Numbered from the stretch's first letter, positions 44,548-56,600 are shown. The stretch: 64,000 nt of DNA from a bacterium (GCA_030528665.1 JAUMYK010000001.1:79234-143233); one strand, 5' to 3'. Made by a program: numbers and translations. Notes: generated by a model not told the origin, from the letters alone.

Positions 44548-45933
44548 ATGAAGATTGTACTGGTTGGTGCAGGAGGAAGTGGAATATCTAATCTCGCTTA
44601 TATTCTTGATGAGCTTGGATATACCAATCTTTTGGCTATTGATGGCTATGAGAGTCAAATTACGCAGGCACTCAGAGATAAGGGGATTCCTTTGATTATT
44701 GGACATGGAAAATATGAGCTTCAACCTGATGATATTCTTATTTATTCTGAGGCAGTAGTGGAGAGTCCTGAGGTTCAGACCGCTTTTCGTCTCAAACTGG
44801 AGCATCAACAACCTTTGAAAATATGGAATTACTTCCAGTTTTTGGGTGAGATGAGCAAGTACTTTCGTACGGTAGGATTTTCCTGAACCAATGGGAAATC
44901 CAGTTCAACTGCCCTTGCGATCACCACTGCTCAAAAGCTTTTGCCTGAGCTAGGAATAGGAATTGTAGGTGCTTTGATCCCAGATTTTGACCATAAAAGT
45001 TATTATCTTAAATCAGAAAAAAAATCTGAATTTCGTCAACTTTTTGATGCGATTTTTACAGGGAGAAAGATGCCATATGACCTGATCAAAAAGCGATATT
45101 TTTTTCTTGAAGCATGTGAGTATAAGAGGCATTTCCTCAATTTAGACCTCGAACATCTCTTGATTACCAATATTGAGCTTGATCATACCGATTACTATCG
45201 TGATTTGGAGGATTATGTCTCTGCATTTCAGCAGATGATGCAAAAAACCAGAAAGCAGACCTTTGCCCTCGAAAACCTCGCTATTCCAGCTCTCCTCGAT
45301 TCTCCACAGCTTACCAAGGTAGCTATTCAGCACTATGAGTTGGAACATATTTGGTGAAGACATACTGATCAAAATGCAAGTTTGGTAGAGGCTTTACTCC
45401 TCCATCTTGCTCCAGACCGTACCCATCAGGAGATTCTAGAGGCGATGTATCCTTTTAAAGGCATTTGGAGAAGAATGGAACTGCTCACTACACTTGAGAA
45501 CTGAGCTTTGCTCTATACCGACTATGGACATATCGCTTCTTCGCTCAAGCTCGGCTATGATCTCCTCAAGCAAAAATATCCTAATAAAAAGATTATTGCC
45601 ATTTTTCAGCCTCATCAGATGCATAGAGTGTTGACAGGATGGGAAGATTTTTACGAGGCTTTGGGCTGCTTTGATCAGAGGGCGATGTATCCGATCTATG
45701 CTGCCAGAGAGAGGGTCGAGGATTTTGCTGATGAGCCTTTGTTCAAGCAGTATCAGATCACGACGGTAGAGGAGCTTGGACGCTGCTTTGCAAACGAGCA
45801 TCATGCAAGCTATCTCAAGGATTTTGATGCTTTAAAGCACTATCTAGAACAAAGAAGAGATGATGAAATTGTTGTCGTATTTACCGCAGGAGATCTAGAT
45901 TTTCAGCTGAGAAAGGAGCTTATTCAAGAGTAA
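44548..45933 (+). CDS. murC: UDP-N-acetylmuramate-L-alanine ligase (MurC-like Mur ligase)
   Basis: 461 residues. Ligates the first stem-peptide residue in peptidoglycan synthesis. N-terminal IVLVGAGGSGISNLAYIL is the MurC/Mpl-type nucleotide-binding GxGGxG; the ATP loop GTNGKSSSTALA begins with a UGA-coded Gly (44884-44886), the clearest proof of recoding in the window. ITNIELDHTDYY is the next Mur signature; IAIFQPHQMHRV matches the MurC FQPHxxxR motif. Two more UGA Gly codons (IWGRHTDQ and ENGALLYTDYGH). Directly behind murG. Confidence 0.9.
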
Positions 45934-45966
45934 AAAAATCTGATTTTATTTTCCTTGTAAAGAGAG

Positions 45967-46611
45967 ATGAAAGGATATGCTACTCTAGTGATAGGAGTGA
46001 TGGTAGGTCTTTTAACTGCTTGTACTCCCACAGCTCCAAATTGTCAGGCACAAGACTATTACGCTGAGCTTCAGTTGGAGAAAGAGATTCCTTACCGCTA
46101 TGAGAGTGAGGGGCATCATTTTGTCCTAGAGATTCCTGAATGGTGCGTGAGAATTCAAACCAAAAATCTGGAAGAAGCTTTTGGCATCACGCCCGAGGAG
46201 TACAGTAAATTGGGAGATCAAATCTTGCTTGACAAGCACCTTGATCGACTCCGAGAAGAAAAGCAAGCAGGAGTAATGATCAAGGACAATATGCTCTTTC
46301 TTCCACATGATGAGCTCTTTTCAACACTCCCCTATCTTACTCTCCACGACAAAGTTCCACAAGATACGCTGAGCTCTGTGGCGGAAATCGCCGCTGGCTG
46401 AGCTATGGAGCATTGCGCTCTCCTCCCAGTTGGAACGGGGATAGGGAGATGGAGTGAGGGCTGTCCTGAATATCTAGGGATCAAGGGAAATTTTGATCAA
46501 CGATATGCCGATCATCTCTATGTGAATCCTCATTTTCCTTCCAGATATATGATCAAAAAAACTGATCTTAGTGGCGCAACTTCCCTGCTCAATGCCTGGA
46601 TTCTCCTTTAA
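45967..46611 (+). CDS. Lipoprotein, unknown function
   Basis: 214 residues. Signal with lipobox GLLTACTP (Cys about residue 19). The rest is a soluble, Cys-poor domain with a UGA-coded Gly at about 145 (EIAAGGAMEHC). No known motif recognised. Start ATG follows AAAGAGAG directly. It is 33 bases behind murC and ends at a terminator, so it may be the last gene of the mur cluster. Confidence 0.7.
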
Positions 46612-46628
46612 ATTTACCCAAAAAGAAA

Positions 46629-46659
46629 AAGCTGACCGTTTGTAAGTCAGACTTTTTTT
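46629..46659 (+). terminator. Terminator after the lipoprotein gene
   Basis: AAGCTGAC and GTCAGACTT pair with one bulge, then TTTTTTT. Confidence 0.75.
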
Positions 46660-46697
46660 GTATCGCTCCCCATATGTTCCCAAAAATTGATCTTCAA

Positions 46698-47153
46698 CTA
46701 GAGCTTGCATTTTCTCAAGAGCTTGTCAGCAAAGGACTGATGATACTTTTCTAGCTGTGGTAAGACACCAGCTAATACCTCACAAAAACGCTGGATATCT
46801 TCCTGTTCATCTTTGAAGGTATAAATCTCAGTAGAGCTTTTCCTAATGAGGACAAGATTGTGGAGGAGACCAGTATTTTTATCCATTTCGACTACAAATC
46901 CCTGAAACGCTGTAAATGGCAAGAGTTTGGTGCCAGCCAAGAGCGCAGTATCCTTAAGCTCTAGCTCGATGATATGTGCAGTTTTTTGCTGAAAGAAGAG
47001 GTAAGCTCCTACCGTCATGAGCATAATTACCGCACCGAGGATATTTTCATACCATACCGACAAGATCACGATCCCCAAAATACAAACACCAAACGCAAGG
47101 TATCGCCATCTCGATCTCTCAAAATACTCTCCATCATACACTTTGAGCTTCAT
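46698..47153 (-). CDS. Hypothetical membrane protein with two helices and a PH-like tail
   Basis: 151 residues. Two adjacent membrane helices (YLAFGVCILGIVILSVWY and ILGAVIMLMTVGAYLFF) near residues 17-57, then a soluble domain with beta strands and a C-terminal helix (FCEVLAGVLPQLEKYHQSF). The layout resembles small bacterial PH-like membrane proteins, but I do not recognise the family. ATG 47153 is chosen; a longer frame to 47225 overlaps the FKBP gene. No UGA. Confidence 0.6.
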   Translation of the reverse strand: MKLKVYDGEYFERSRWRYLAFGVCILGIVILSVWYENILGAVIMLMTVGAYLFFQQKTAHIIELELKDTALLAGTKLLPFTAFQGFVVEMDKNTGLLHNLVLIRKSSTEIYTFKDEQEDIQRFCEVLAGVLPQLEKYHQSFADKLLRKCKL

Positions 47154-47184
47154 CTTCGCTATTGGCAAAAAAGTAAAATCCTGA

Positions 47185-47796
47185 CTATGCTGCTGGAGTA
47201 TCAATTGACTTGAGCGTAATATCAAAAATCAAGTCTTGTCCTGCCAATTCATGATTAGCATCAAATACGATCTCTGTAGCAGTAATCTCTGTGATAGTTG
47301 CTGGATACATTCCACTCAGTACAACTCTCATTCCTACTTCTGCTCCTGAAGTATCCCCAGCCTCCTCAAGAGGTACACGCACAATCATATCCTCCCTTTT
47401 TTGTCCATACGCTTGGTCTGCAGGGATGTGTACGGTTTTGGTCTCCCCTACCTGCATGCCTACTACTCCTGCATCAAAGCCAGCGATCATCTGACCAGCC
47501 CCTACAGTAAAACTCAGTCCTGCAGTATAATCTCTCTGAGCTGTATATTTCCCAGCCTCTTTAGCAACAGATTCAATACTGGTATCAAATATGCTACCAT
47601 CTGTCAATTTTCCTACATAATCTACAGTGATAAGGTCTCCATTTTTTACAGTTGTTTGCATGATATTTTGAGTTCAAAATAAAGTATCAACATATCCAGC
47701 CTTGTAGAGGATAGCTCCTAGTGCTGTGATTCCTACGATCAGGAGAACAAGCATAAGGCTTTTGAGCGTAGGTTTGTTTTTGGTGTTTTTTGACAT
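47185..47796 (-). CDS. Membrane-anchored FKBP-type peptidyl-prolyl isomerase (SlyD-like)
   Basis: 203 residues. Reading UGA (47674-47676) as Gly extends the frame upstream to ATG 47796 and adds a membrane anchor (LKSLMLVLLIVGITALGAIL). The FKBP part has LITVDYVGKLTDGSIFDTS, GLSFTVGAGQMIAGFDAGVV, GMQVGETKTVHIPADQAYG and an inserted flap-like domain EIVFDANHELAGQDLIFDI as in SlyD. With the anchor it would fold exported proteins at the surface. Cytoplasmic SlyD without the anchor is the alternative if ATG 47661 is used. Confidence 0.88.
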
Positions 47797-47920
47797 CCTA
47801 GTAAGAGTAATAAGATAAAGGAATACCCTGACTATACATAAGTCCCTGCAAATAGCAATCAGATTTTTGCATTTTTTTAGACAAGTTAGGCTTTACAATC
47901 AGTAAATATCCGATTGAGCC

Positions 47921-49714
47921 TTACTTATCCAGAGGAGCGTCTGATCAACTCGGCTGGAGTAGATAAGCATTCGTATCTATCGCACTCAGATCTGTAGTGA
48001 TCAGCTGAAGTCCCTCAGGTAGCGGAGAGCTGAGTTCAGCATAGTTTCCTCGTGTTGTCTGAATATTCACAGGAAGCTCTAGCATTTCCCCACCACTGAG
48101 TATTGTGATACTTCCTAGATTGTCTGCGAGGAGTCTGATGCTATCTAGGGGGAGAAGCTTGTAGGGATCAATCCTAATAGGGAACTCTACCTGAGCGATC
48201 TCTCCGAGCAACATTTTTTCAAGCTCAAGCTGAACGGTTACCTTGAAGAGATTGGTCTGATCGGCAACGGTCGCTAGAGTAGCAATCTTTCCTGTAAAAC
48301 TTTGTCCCTGATAGTGAACCGTAACAGGCTGATCCGCCTGAATATAAGGGTGTTCAGATGCAGTGATATAGACTTCAATCTCTTGTTTTTCTTGAGCAGA
48401 GATTTTGAAAATGGGCGTACCTACTGCTACATCCTGTCCCTCGCTTACGAGTACCTGCGAGATCATTCCTGAGATTGGACTTCTGATGATGAGTTTTGCA
48501 TATTGGTTGAGTGTATTTTCATAGGCGATTTTTGCATCACTGATCGCATTATCGAGGAGTGCCAGCTGAGTTGCTTTGTTGAGTTTAAAGGTCTCATAAG
48601 CAATTTTTGCATTTTTGAGGGCGATCTCTGCACTAAAGAGTGTATTTTGGCTCGAGGCAAGAGCATTGTCATAGCCGAGCTGTGCATTATCCTGTGCGAG
48701 TGTACCGCTTCAGAGGAGTTGAGCATTGACTTGGTTTGCGTAGGCGATGAAACTGGATTTGGGAGCGAGGAGTGCCTGTCCTACTTGAAAAGATTGAAAA
48801 GTCTGAATATTGGCATCGATCGTTGCCTGACTCAAGGTTCCCTCCGATGCGATACTCTTTCTCATCACCTCGACCATTACCCCAGCAAAAGACTCAATCT
48901 CACGATAGCTCTGTTCGAGGAATTGGGTGGATTCCTTGAGCTCTTGATCATCTTGTGGGATGGAAGGCAGATTTTTAACCTTTTCCCTCTGGGTATAGAG
49001 AGTTCTGAGCTGTACTTTAGCAGCATTGGTATAGCTAGGGTCTTTGGCACCAAGGTAGACTCGATATGCTTGCTGCTGATCTTGATAAAAATCAGTCACC
49101 ATCAGCCATTTGTCGGCAGCCTCAATCAGTGCAGTCATTACGCCGAGCAGAGCAAGTTTTTGTCCCTGAAATTGCTCTTTGAGTGCGGTGATTTGACTTT
49201 GAGCGGAACTTAGTCCAAGCTCAGCCTGTTTGATGGTATTTTGGGTAGTGCTTTGTGCAAGTTCAAAAGCAGATTCTGCACTACGATAGGCATTTTCTGT
49301 CTGAAGAAGCTGTTGACCAAGTGTTGCTTCTGCTTCCTTTTTCATCAGGAGGGATCTATCAAGACTATTTTTGGCGCGCTGGGTCTGGAGTGCATACTGC
49401 GAGATCGTATCAGCAAGAAAAACTACTTGAGCGCCTCCTTTAACTGCTTGTCCCTCCTGATAAGCGATACGAGAGATGCGTCCATTTGCCTGGGCAGTGA
49501 CAAGGATATCCTGATTGGCAACGACTTTCCCAGCTTTGGAGATAGAGAGTGGTTCAGTAAGTTGAGCAAGCGGAGTGGTTTGAAGGGGGAGTTCAGGTTT
49601 TTCGTGCTGTTCTTGTGGAGACTGACTCAGCACAAAGACTGCTCCAAAAATCACTCCAAAACTGAGTACAAAAAGCCCGCCCCACTTGAGGAATTGTTGG
49701 TATTGATTTTTCAT
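47921..49714 (-). CDS. HlyD/MacA-type membrane-fusion (adaptor) protein
   Basis: 597 residues. One N-terminal membrane segment (about 10-30), then a lipoyl half (GRISRIAYQEGQAVKGGAQV), a very long alpha-helical hairpin rich in Gln and Ala (residues about 95-400), the second lipoyl half (IRSPISGMISQVLVSEGQDV) and beta-barrel domains. Partner of ABC or RND exporters. UGA Gly at 48710-48712 joins the hairpin, and another near the end adds GSDAPLDK before TAA. In a cell with no outer membrane the long hairpin may reach through the wall. No ABC partner gene lies in the window. Confidence 0.82.
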
Positions 49715-49735
49715 TGTCCGTAGTAGAAATAAACA

Positions 49736-52450
49736 TTATGATGTACTTTTTCTCTGTATTTTGAGCTTTTTGATTTTGATGTCTAGGAGATCGAGTTCTT
49801 CCTTGAGAGCATACATTTCCTGCTCTTTTGCCTCGAGTTTTTCTCTTGGAATCAAAGGATTGGAAGAAAGCATCATCAGCGTAGATCTGATATATTCGAG
49901 TTGTTGGAGTTTGTCTTGATATTGCTTTTCCCAGAGAGGAAGTTCATCTTGCACCCCCTGCTCTTGATAGGCTTGGATACCGATCTCAATATCTAAAATC
50001 ATAAAGCTCGCAAAGCCTGCAGGCAACTGCTCATTGGCAGGGATAGCAAGGAGTTCCTGGGTCCTGAGCAGGGCATCAAAGACGACCTGATTTTCCTGGA
50101 CGAGTTTGAGGATTTCGGAGTTTGCTTTGATAGCGAGGCTGAGAGGATGATGTTTTTTGAGTCAGATTTCTTGTTTTTTTTGATGGATGCCCTTGATCAT
50201 ATCAAAGAGGAGATGGACTTTATAGTCCTTTTTACCTTCATACTTTTGATGGTGCTGGGGCAAGAGCGGAGAGCCGATCAGTTGCTCAATTTCGTGTTTG
50301 AGATTTGGGAGCATTGGACTCAAGATTTGCAAGATTTCAAGGAAAATCGTGGTTGCAACCTGATTTGAGGCTTTTTTAATATCTTTTTTGAGAAACTCGA
50401 GGTACCAAGTATACTGTCCTTTGCTAAACTCTTGGAGCTGAAGGATAAGTGTTCAGAGTCCTTTTCAGGTTTTTTGATACTCGAGATACTGCTCCCAGAG
50501 CTCCTCCCACTGACTATAAATTCGTAAATCCAGAGGTAAAATCTCATGACTTTGCTCGCTAGGATTGGAAAACGCTCAGCGTTCGTAGAGAAGCTTGAAA
50601 AGATTTCGAAAATGCTGAAGATATTCAAAGTTTTGGATAAGGTGCTTGTCTTCCTGAGGGAGTTGCTTTGCCCAGAGTAAACGGAGCGTGTCTCGACCAT
50701 AGTTCTTGGCAAGCGTTTCGCTTTTTTCACTGATAGGATGCTGATATTTAAGTGCTGGAAGCTCAGCGATAAAACTGATACCCTCCTTTCTATCCTCCAG
50801 ATAAAGCAAGAGAAGCAGCGTAGCGAGAAAATTTTTATTATAAGGAGCAAAGAGGAGTTGATGATGACCACTCTGCTGGGCATAGGCAATCACTGCTACT
50901 ACTCTCAAAAATCCCTCATCAAAAATCCCTATGCTATAGCGCTGAGTATCCAGAAAGCTTGGGAGTCCGAGCTTCAATTCCTGCTGAGCTTCATTTCGCT
51001 CGATCCAGGAGAGCTGCTGACATTCTGAGATGAGCGTAGCTACCAGTTGTTCTGCTGGGAGGTTTTTGAGGTGTTGGAGGGTATCGAGAGTGCTTTGCTG
51101 AACTGTCGTATCCAATATCGCTACTGCTTGCTCCCAAAAGCGTTCTGGTACCAGATAGATCGTATCGATCAAATCATCAAGCCTGATCTGTTCCCCAAGA
51201 TAGCCTCCCCAGCGAAGATAGCCGAGCATCCACTCAAAAGTGGCAAGCGGTTTGCTTGAAGTAAGTTGTAAAAAGCCAAAGCTTAGCTGCTGGGTATCGA
51301 TCATCAGTTTAGGTAAAAATGCTCCCACAGATTCCAAGGGCAAATGCAAAGGCTGAGTGAGTCGCTCTTGCTGGGCAAGGTTTGGGTAATACTGCTCGAG
51401 CCAGACTTTTCGTCATGCCTGGAGGGAGCTGGTATCCAGATACCAGAGTGGGAGGACTTTTTTGATGAGTCTTTGTCCAGTATGTTTGGAGTAAGGGACA
51501 GAGAGGAGTTGTTTTTCCTTGGAGGCAAGATTGCCAATAGTATCAAGGGTTTCGACGATATTCTCCTCAAATTCAAAGATTGACTGCCCTGAAAAATGCT
51601 GCAATCCTGGATAAAAACAGCCTTGCTCATCGATAAAATCTTCCTCTATATTGAGTCCATAGTGCTGGGTTTTGCGGAGCGAAGTTTCTGAGAGGAGAGG
51701 ATTGATTCTCAGGATACCATTTTCTTTGATAGTATCTATGCCCTCCTCGCCAAAGATCGGAATAGACTTATTGATAATAGGGATGATAATATTTTTGCCG
51801 ATATGTTTTTTGTACCTTTTGTCATTGGTATGGACTACCACTCCCACATCAGAAAAAAAGCTCAACAGATCTGTCACGAACAGCGGCAAGACCTCATTTT
51901 TCGTTTCCACAAAACATTTAATTTCTAACACATATTGCTCTTCCTTCCTCCATTCAATATCGTCTTCATTGACAACGCTTTGTGTAGAGACATCTCGGTA
52001 GACAAGTCTCGGAGCTTGAGTGAGGAGCTGATGACCCTTAAAAAGATCAAAAACTGACTGCATCTGTGCGTACAACCTCGCATCAAAGTCCACCCTCTTC
52101 GCCTCGAGATCGGAGAACAACTGATGAATCCAGCGTTCAGATTTTTTGTTTTGTTTGCTGGAGAGTTGTTCAAGTCTTTGCATCTTGGCAAAGTAGGGAA
52201 GCGATTTTTTGCCTTGCATTTTATCTTGATAGGAACTCGTTTCTAGCCCTGTGAAATAGCAGGGATGATACTGCTTACCAGTAAACTGATACAGGTTTCT
52301 GATCATCAACTCCTGATACTGGAGCGATGCGAGAGCTTCTTGATCAAAGGCAGTAGTGTTTGGCAAAAAGATGGGAAAAGTCCCATCCGCTACCGAGTTA
52401 AAATGCGTTTTTTTATATGATTTTGGCTTGTATTTTTTGCTAAGTTTCAT
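49736..52450 (-). CDS. Valyl-tRNA synthetase-like protein lacking the catalytic motifs
   Basis: 904 residues, full ValRS length. The CP1 editing-domain pattern is recognisable: VVVHTNDKRYKKHIGKNIII, then PIINKSIPIFGEEGIDTIKE and NGILRINP. The class I signature HIGH is absent (LPNTTAFDQEALASL near residues 29-42 where ValRS has PPPNVTGxLHxGHAL) and KMSKS is replaced by HPISEKSETLAKNYGRDTLR near residues 565-590. The editing Asp region is LLSETSLRK. The C-terminal 65 residues form the ValRS-like coiled coil (EKLEAKEQEMYALKEELDLL). Five or more UGA Gly codons. So this is probably a non-catalytic paralogue, not the cell's ValRS. Confidence 0.72.
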
Positions 52451-52541
52451 GATGGGTCTTGCCGAGGAGGTAAAATGGAAGAGTCGAGATGTTCCTTCAT
52501 AGGAAGGCAGTACGAGCAAAGGGAATCTGAATATATTTTCT

Positions 52542-54251
52542 TTATGCCTCAGGAGAGCTGTAGACACGATAGAGAAGATAGAGAAGCAAAGTGGCAGAGA
52601 TGATCAAGAGCATATCCTCTAGGGGTCCTACCTGGACTTTTTGAGCATTGGTAATCATCAGGCTTGCTCCATCTTTGCAGATCGCTTCTACGCTATAGTA
52701 GGCAAACTGATCATACTCGAGTGTCTTGTCAAACGGATACTCAAATCTGGGTAATGCAGTCTCTCCAAGAAAAGTCTTGTTGGAATTGTCTGCAAAATCA
52801 GAGGTATAAATCAGATATTTATCAACATTTTTGACTGGATTTCGTACGAGATAGTATTTGTTGCCGATTTTCTGAGTAGTGACCTTGATATTTTGGACAC
52901 TACAGCTTGGGAGTTTGGCTGCTGGATGTTCAACCACAACTTCCTCCTCTTCCTCGATCAAAACTCCTCCAGAGAGTGCTGGGGTTTCAGGAGCAGTCCC
53001 AGTAGCGATTGGCATCACAAAATTAACCACCTCTGAGGGAATCCCCTCTGGAACATATCCCGCATCAGTCGCAAAGACCTGAAAGAAATACTCTTTCCCA
53101 TAGGTAAATCCTGAGAGGATCGCAGTATTGCCAGTTGAGCTGAAGAGTCCTGCTAGATCATCCTTTGCTAATCCATATTTGATAGCGTAGTAGTCAGAGT
53201 TGCCTCCTTGTGTTTCCCAAGAGAGTTCTAATGCTCCGATATGCTCAGGATGGGTTTTGATCTTGACTTCTCCGATCTGGATATTGTCTTTGACACTCAG
53301 GGAGAGGATATTTTCATAGGTTTTGGTCAGGGTACTCCCTGCCGAGAGGGTTGCTGAGATGCTATTGTCTCCAGTCTGCGTGAGCATAAGCTCTTTGATA
53401 AAGTGTCCAGCTTTTTCTTTGTCGAGAGGGTATTCGAGACCTCAGTTGAAAAGGAGTTTGGCTGAGCTGACATTTTCATCAGTAAGGAGTTCAAAACGCA
53501 CTTTAGTTCAGAGTTTTAAATCCTGATTTGGTGTCGCAGTAATCCCTCTAAACAGATCGCTACTCTGTGCTTTGTAGACAAAGACTACCTTTTCTGAGAG
53601 TCCTACGACTTCTCCAGCCAGAGAGAGTGCTTTGACTTGGATATAGTTGGTACCGACCTTGAGCCCATTGATCGTATCTATGATGAGTCCATTGGCATCA
53701 CTGGTAGTCTCGGAGACAGCAAGGTCATTGAGTAAAATTTGCATACGAGTATTTGGGAGTTCAGGGGTATTTGCCATCAGATCAAGGGTGCTACTGGTCT
53801 CCTCTAGTCCTGCACTAGGAGAGAGGATGGTAATATTTTTTGGCTGGGACTGAGCGGAAGAAGTGACAAGAATACTGGCTGAGCCTGAGAGATTATCATC
53901 GAGCAAGTTGGATACAAGTACGACAAAATTTCCTGGCTTGGCTACTCTCAGTCCTTTGGAGTAGGTCTTGACTCCTTGGTCGGTCAGGGTAAATTCTCCG
54001 ATTCCACCATTGGGGACAGTGTAGTCATCATTTTTGTACTGCAGATCACCAGTGAGTTCGATATAGACACTGCCTTGATAGTTTTTCATTACTTGTCCAT
54101 TTTTGAGCGCTTTGATCGTGAGGTCTACGGATTGATTGACTGCAAAAGAAGAGGGAGTAACCTCTACTTGATAGGCATCAGGGATTTCGGCAGCCCAGAG
54201 CGGTCATCCCATCGCAAAACAAGCAATCAGAGCAATCAATAATTTTTTCAT
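52542..54251 (-). CDS. Secreted surface protein with Ig/fibronectin-like domains
   Basis: 569 residues. Signal peptide (LLIALIACFAMGGPLWAAEI, UGA = Gly at position 16), several beta-sandwich domains (for example GSVYIELTGDL..., TATPNQDLKLGTKVRFELL, fibronectin-like LELSWETQGGNSDYYAIKYG), a Glu/Val-rich spacer (LIEEEEEVVVEHPA) and a C-terminal membrane segment DMLLIISATLLLYLLYRVY. So the body is displayed outside and anchored at the C-terminus. Three UGA codons. Adhesion is a reasonable guess only. Confidence 0.75.
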
Positions 54252-54299
54252 CCTATGTAGCAGTCAAATAAGTAAAGAGGATCAGTGTTTTCTTGTGTT

Positions 54300-54800
54300 T
54301 TAGTTTTGGTGAAGAGGAGTAAAGGTATTGAGATTTCAGACCTTGAGTGCTTTGGCTGCTCAAGAGCTACGAGCGATAGCCTTGGCAAGGAGGATATCCT
54401 TCGCCTCTCCTGAGAAAGGGAGTTCGATCCATCACTCCTCAAGCTTGAGCTGATCTAATCCCTGCAAAAGGAGTTGTACACTTCCCTTGTGCTGATGCTG
54501 AAGTTGAGCATAGCTGGGGAGATGGCTCATATCAAGGATGAGTTGGTCTGCATTGTAGAGGAGTTCAAGGAGAAGGGTATCAGCTTTTTGAGCCTCTTTG
54601 CTCCCAAAGATTTCAATCGTATGGGAGTGGGTTTTGTAAGCAGCTCCCCAGCCCTCTTGCTCAATATGCTCCAGCTCTAGCACATCCAACACACTTGCTG
54701 TCCACTCAGACATATCACGCGTAGTATAAAACAGCACTCCTGCCAAGAGGGGTGCGATCAGGAGAATGGTCAGATTTTTTATTGCACCTTTTCGAGTCAT
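54300..54800 (-). CDS. Hypothetical membrane-anchored protein
   Basis: 166 residues with one N-terminal membrane segment (LTILLIAPLLAGVLFYTT, about 10-27) and a soluble alpha/beta domain. Three UGA Gly codons near the C-terminus (EEGWIEL, SSGAAKAL, VGNLNTF). Ends in TAA 54300-54302. Not recognised. It lies just upstream of the Ig-like surface protein on the same strand. Confidence 0.6.
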
Positions 54801-54882
54801 TTTTTGCTAACCAAAAATAGAAACAGCACTATGCTTGGAATGTAGTGTATCAAATTTCTGTAAAAAGTCAAATCCAAAAAAA

Positions 54883-55038
54883 ATGCTTTTTCCTGTCACA
54901 AAAGTCGACATCAATCGTATGGTTAAGTGAAGAAAAAGAGTTCGAGTAGCCCTAGCAAAGAGGAGATGGATAAGAGATTGGGTGCCGACTTTACTTCATC
55001 TTTTATGAGACAGTTCTTGACACTATGCAATTACATAG
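54883..55038 (+). CDS. Possible small basic protein overlapping the FecR-like gene
   Basis: 51 residues only if UGA is Gly (three times): MLFPVTKVDINRMVKGRK and onward, strongly basic. It ends at TAG 55036 inside the first codons of the next gene, giving a 14-base overlap typical of coupling. No homology recognised; it could equally be an untranslated leader. Confidence 0.3.
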
Positions 55039-56359
55039 CTATTTTACCTTACAAAGCTCCAAAAAACTGAGTGATCACGACAAGTTTTCGCTTTATCAAA
55101 AAATCATCGAGCAAAGAAATACTACTCAGCAAAATCTCGCTAGACGCTCACTCATCAAAAAAAGAGCCCTCTATGGAATGTTGACCTCTGTACTGATTTT
55201 TGTATTTTTTGGGACTTTTTTTCGAGACCGTGTGGATATTGAGCAGTATAGGGCATTTTTTGTACAAAAGAATCCTGAATTTGGAAGCGTAAGTGCGAAT
55301 CAGGTCGCAGAAATCATCGCTATCAACGGAGACTATATCATCGAAAAGGAAGGAAAACAGTTTCAAAACGCTATTCTTTTTAACGGAGACCTCATTACGC
55401 TAAAAAATCAGGCAAAGATTATCTTTAACATCAATAAAGAGACCAAAGTAGAAATCAGCTGACCTGCACAGTTTATCATCTCTCAAAAAGCTCCAGATAA
55501 ATATCTGCTCAAGCTGATTGATGGAGACTATCTCAAGGTGGATGCTCAGATGCATCAGGATATTATCGAGGTGGAGACTGATGATTTTATGATTCAAACA
55601 CAAAAAAATCAGGAAATCGCTCTTGAAATCTCCAAAAACCAGCAACAGATTCAAGTCAAAAATAGCGGAGCCACACTTCTCGTTAGTACGAAATCCTCTC
55701 CAGCTACTACCGAACTTGCAAGTGCAAAAATCCTGACTATGCAGGACAATGATGTTACCAAAATCGAGGACATCACTGGGTTTCAGCAGCTACTCGTCAA
55801 GGAGAAGAATATTACGCATACTTTTGTAGCGGAGGAGGAGATTGATTTGAGTGATGAGGATATTGCAGGAGAGCTTGCATTGCTGGTAAGTCAAAATCAT
55901 AGTATGGATGCTCTACCACTTGTAAATCCACAAGAAGCCACAGCACTTGTCGAATCTCTAGACTATCAAACTGACCAAAAAAAGGTGCCTAGTGAAGAAC
56001 AAATCAGTCAACTCACTGCTGCACTCAATAGTCACTTTCTCCTCTCTGATATAGCACTATGGTATCAAGCATACTATGAGCAGAATCCTGATCAGATCAA
56101 AGATGTTGCTTTCCTCCTGATCTCGAGACTCCAAAGTATCGCTGATCGTTATCAACTAGCAAGTATTAGTTCAAACCTTTCCGTTGAACAAGCTATTGAT
56201 CAACTCCTCAAGGGACTAGAAGGCTACCATATCCCTCCAAGCAAACTCCAGCAACTCCGCACACTCTCAGAGCGATCTCGTTTTCTTAGTATAACGACAC
56301 TTGATCAGCCATGGGAGTCTTTCAAGGCACAACTCCCTGCTCAGCTCCGCTTTCAGTAG
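55025..56359 (+). CDS. FecR-like membrane protein
   Basis: 444 residues. Cytoplasmic helix (about 1-45), membrane segment LYGMLTSVLIFVFFGTFF, then an external FecR-like domain (GDYIIEKEGKQFQNAILFNG, TLKNQAKIIFNINKETKVEI, UGA = Gly in ISGPAQFI, LLKLIDGDYLKVDA). FecR proteins pass surface signals to sigma factors or act as structural anchors. The C-terminal 200 residues are helical and unrecognised. No sigma factor is next to it. A terminator follows at 56458. Confidence 0.62.
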
Positions 56360-56457
56360 CCATGAGGCAGATGAGTTGCTAGCAAAAGTATAAAAAGCCT
56401 AGATCAAAACGATAGGAAAATGAAGGAAAAAACAGAGAGCGAATAGCAATCACCATA

Positions 56458-56494
56458 AAAGGAGTACTCCAGCTGAGAGTTGCTCCTTTTTTTA
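56458..56494 (+). terminator. Terminator after the FecR-like gene
   Basis: AAAGGAG / CTCCTTT with an internal ACTC/GAGT helix, then TTTTTTT. Confidence 0.6.
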
Positions 56495-56600
56495 TGAGTT
56501 GGAAAATTTAAGGAACTAACTTGCTTCTTTTAGTTTTTATATTGCCCATTTTCGAAAAGAGTTGTAAAAATCTGACTCAGTATCTTCTCATACTCACAAA

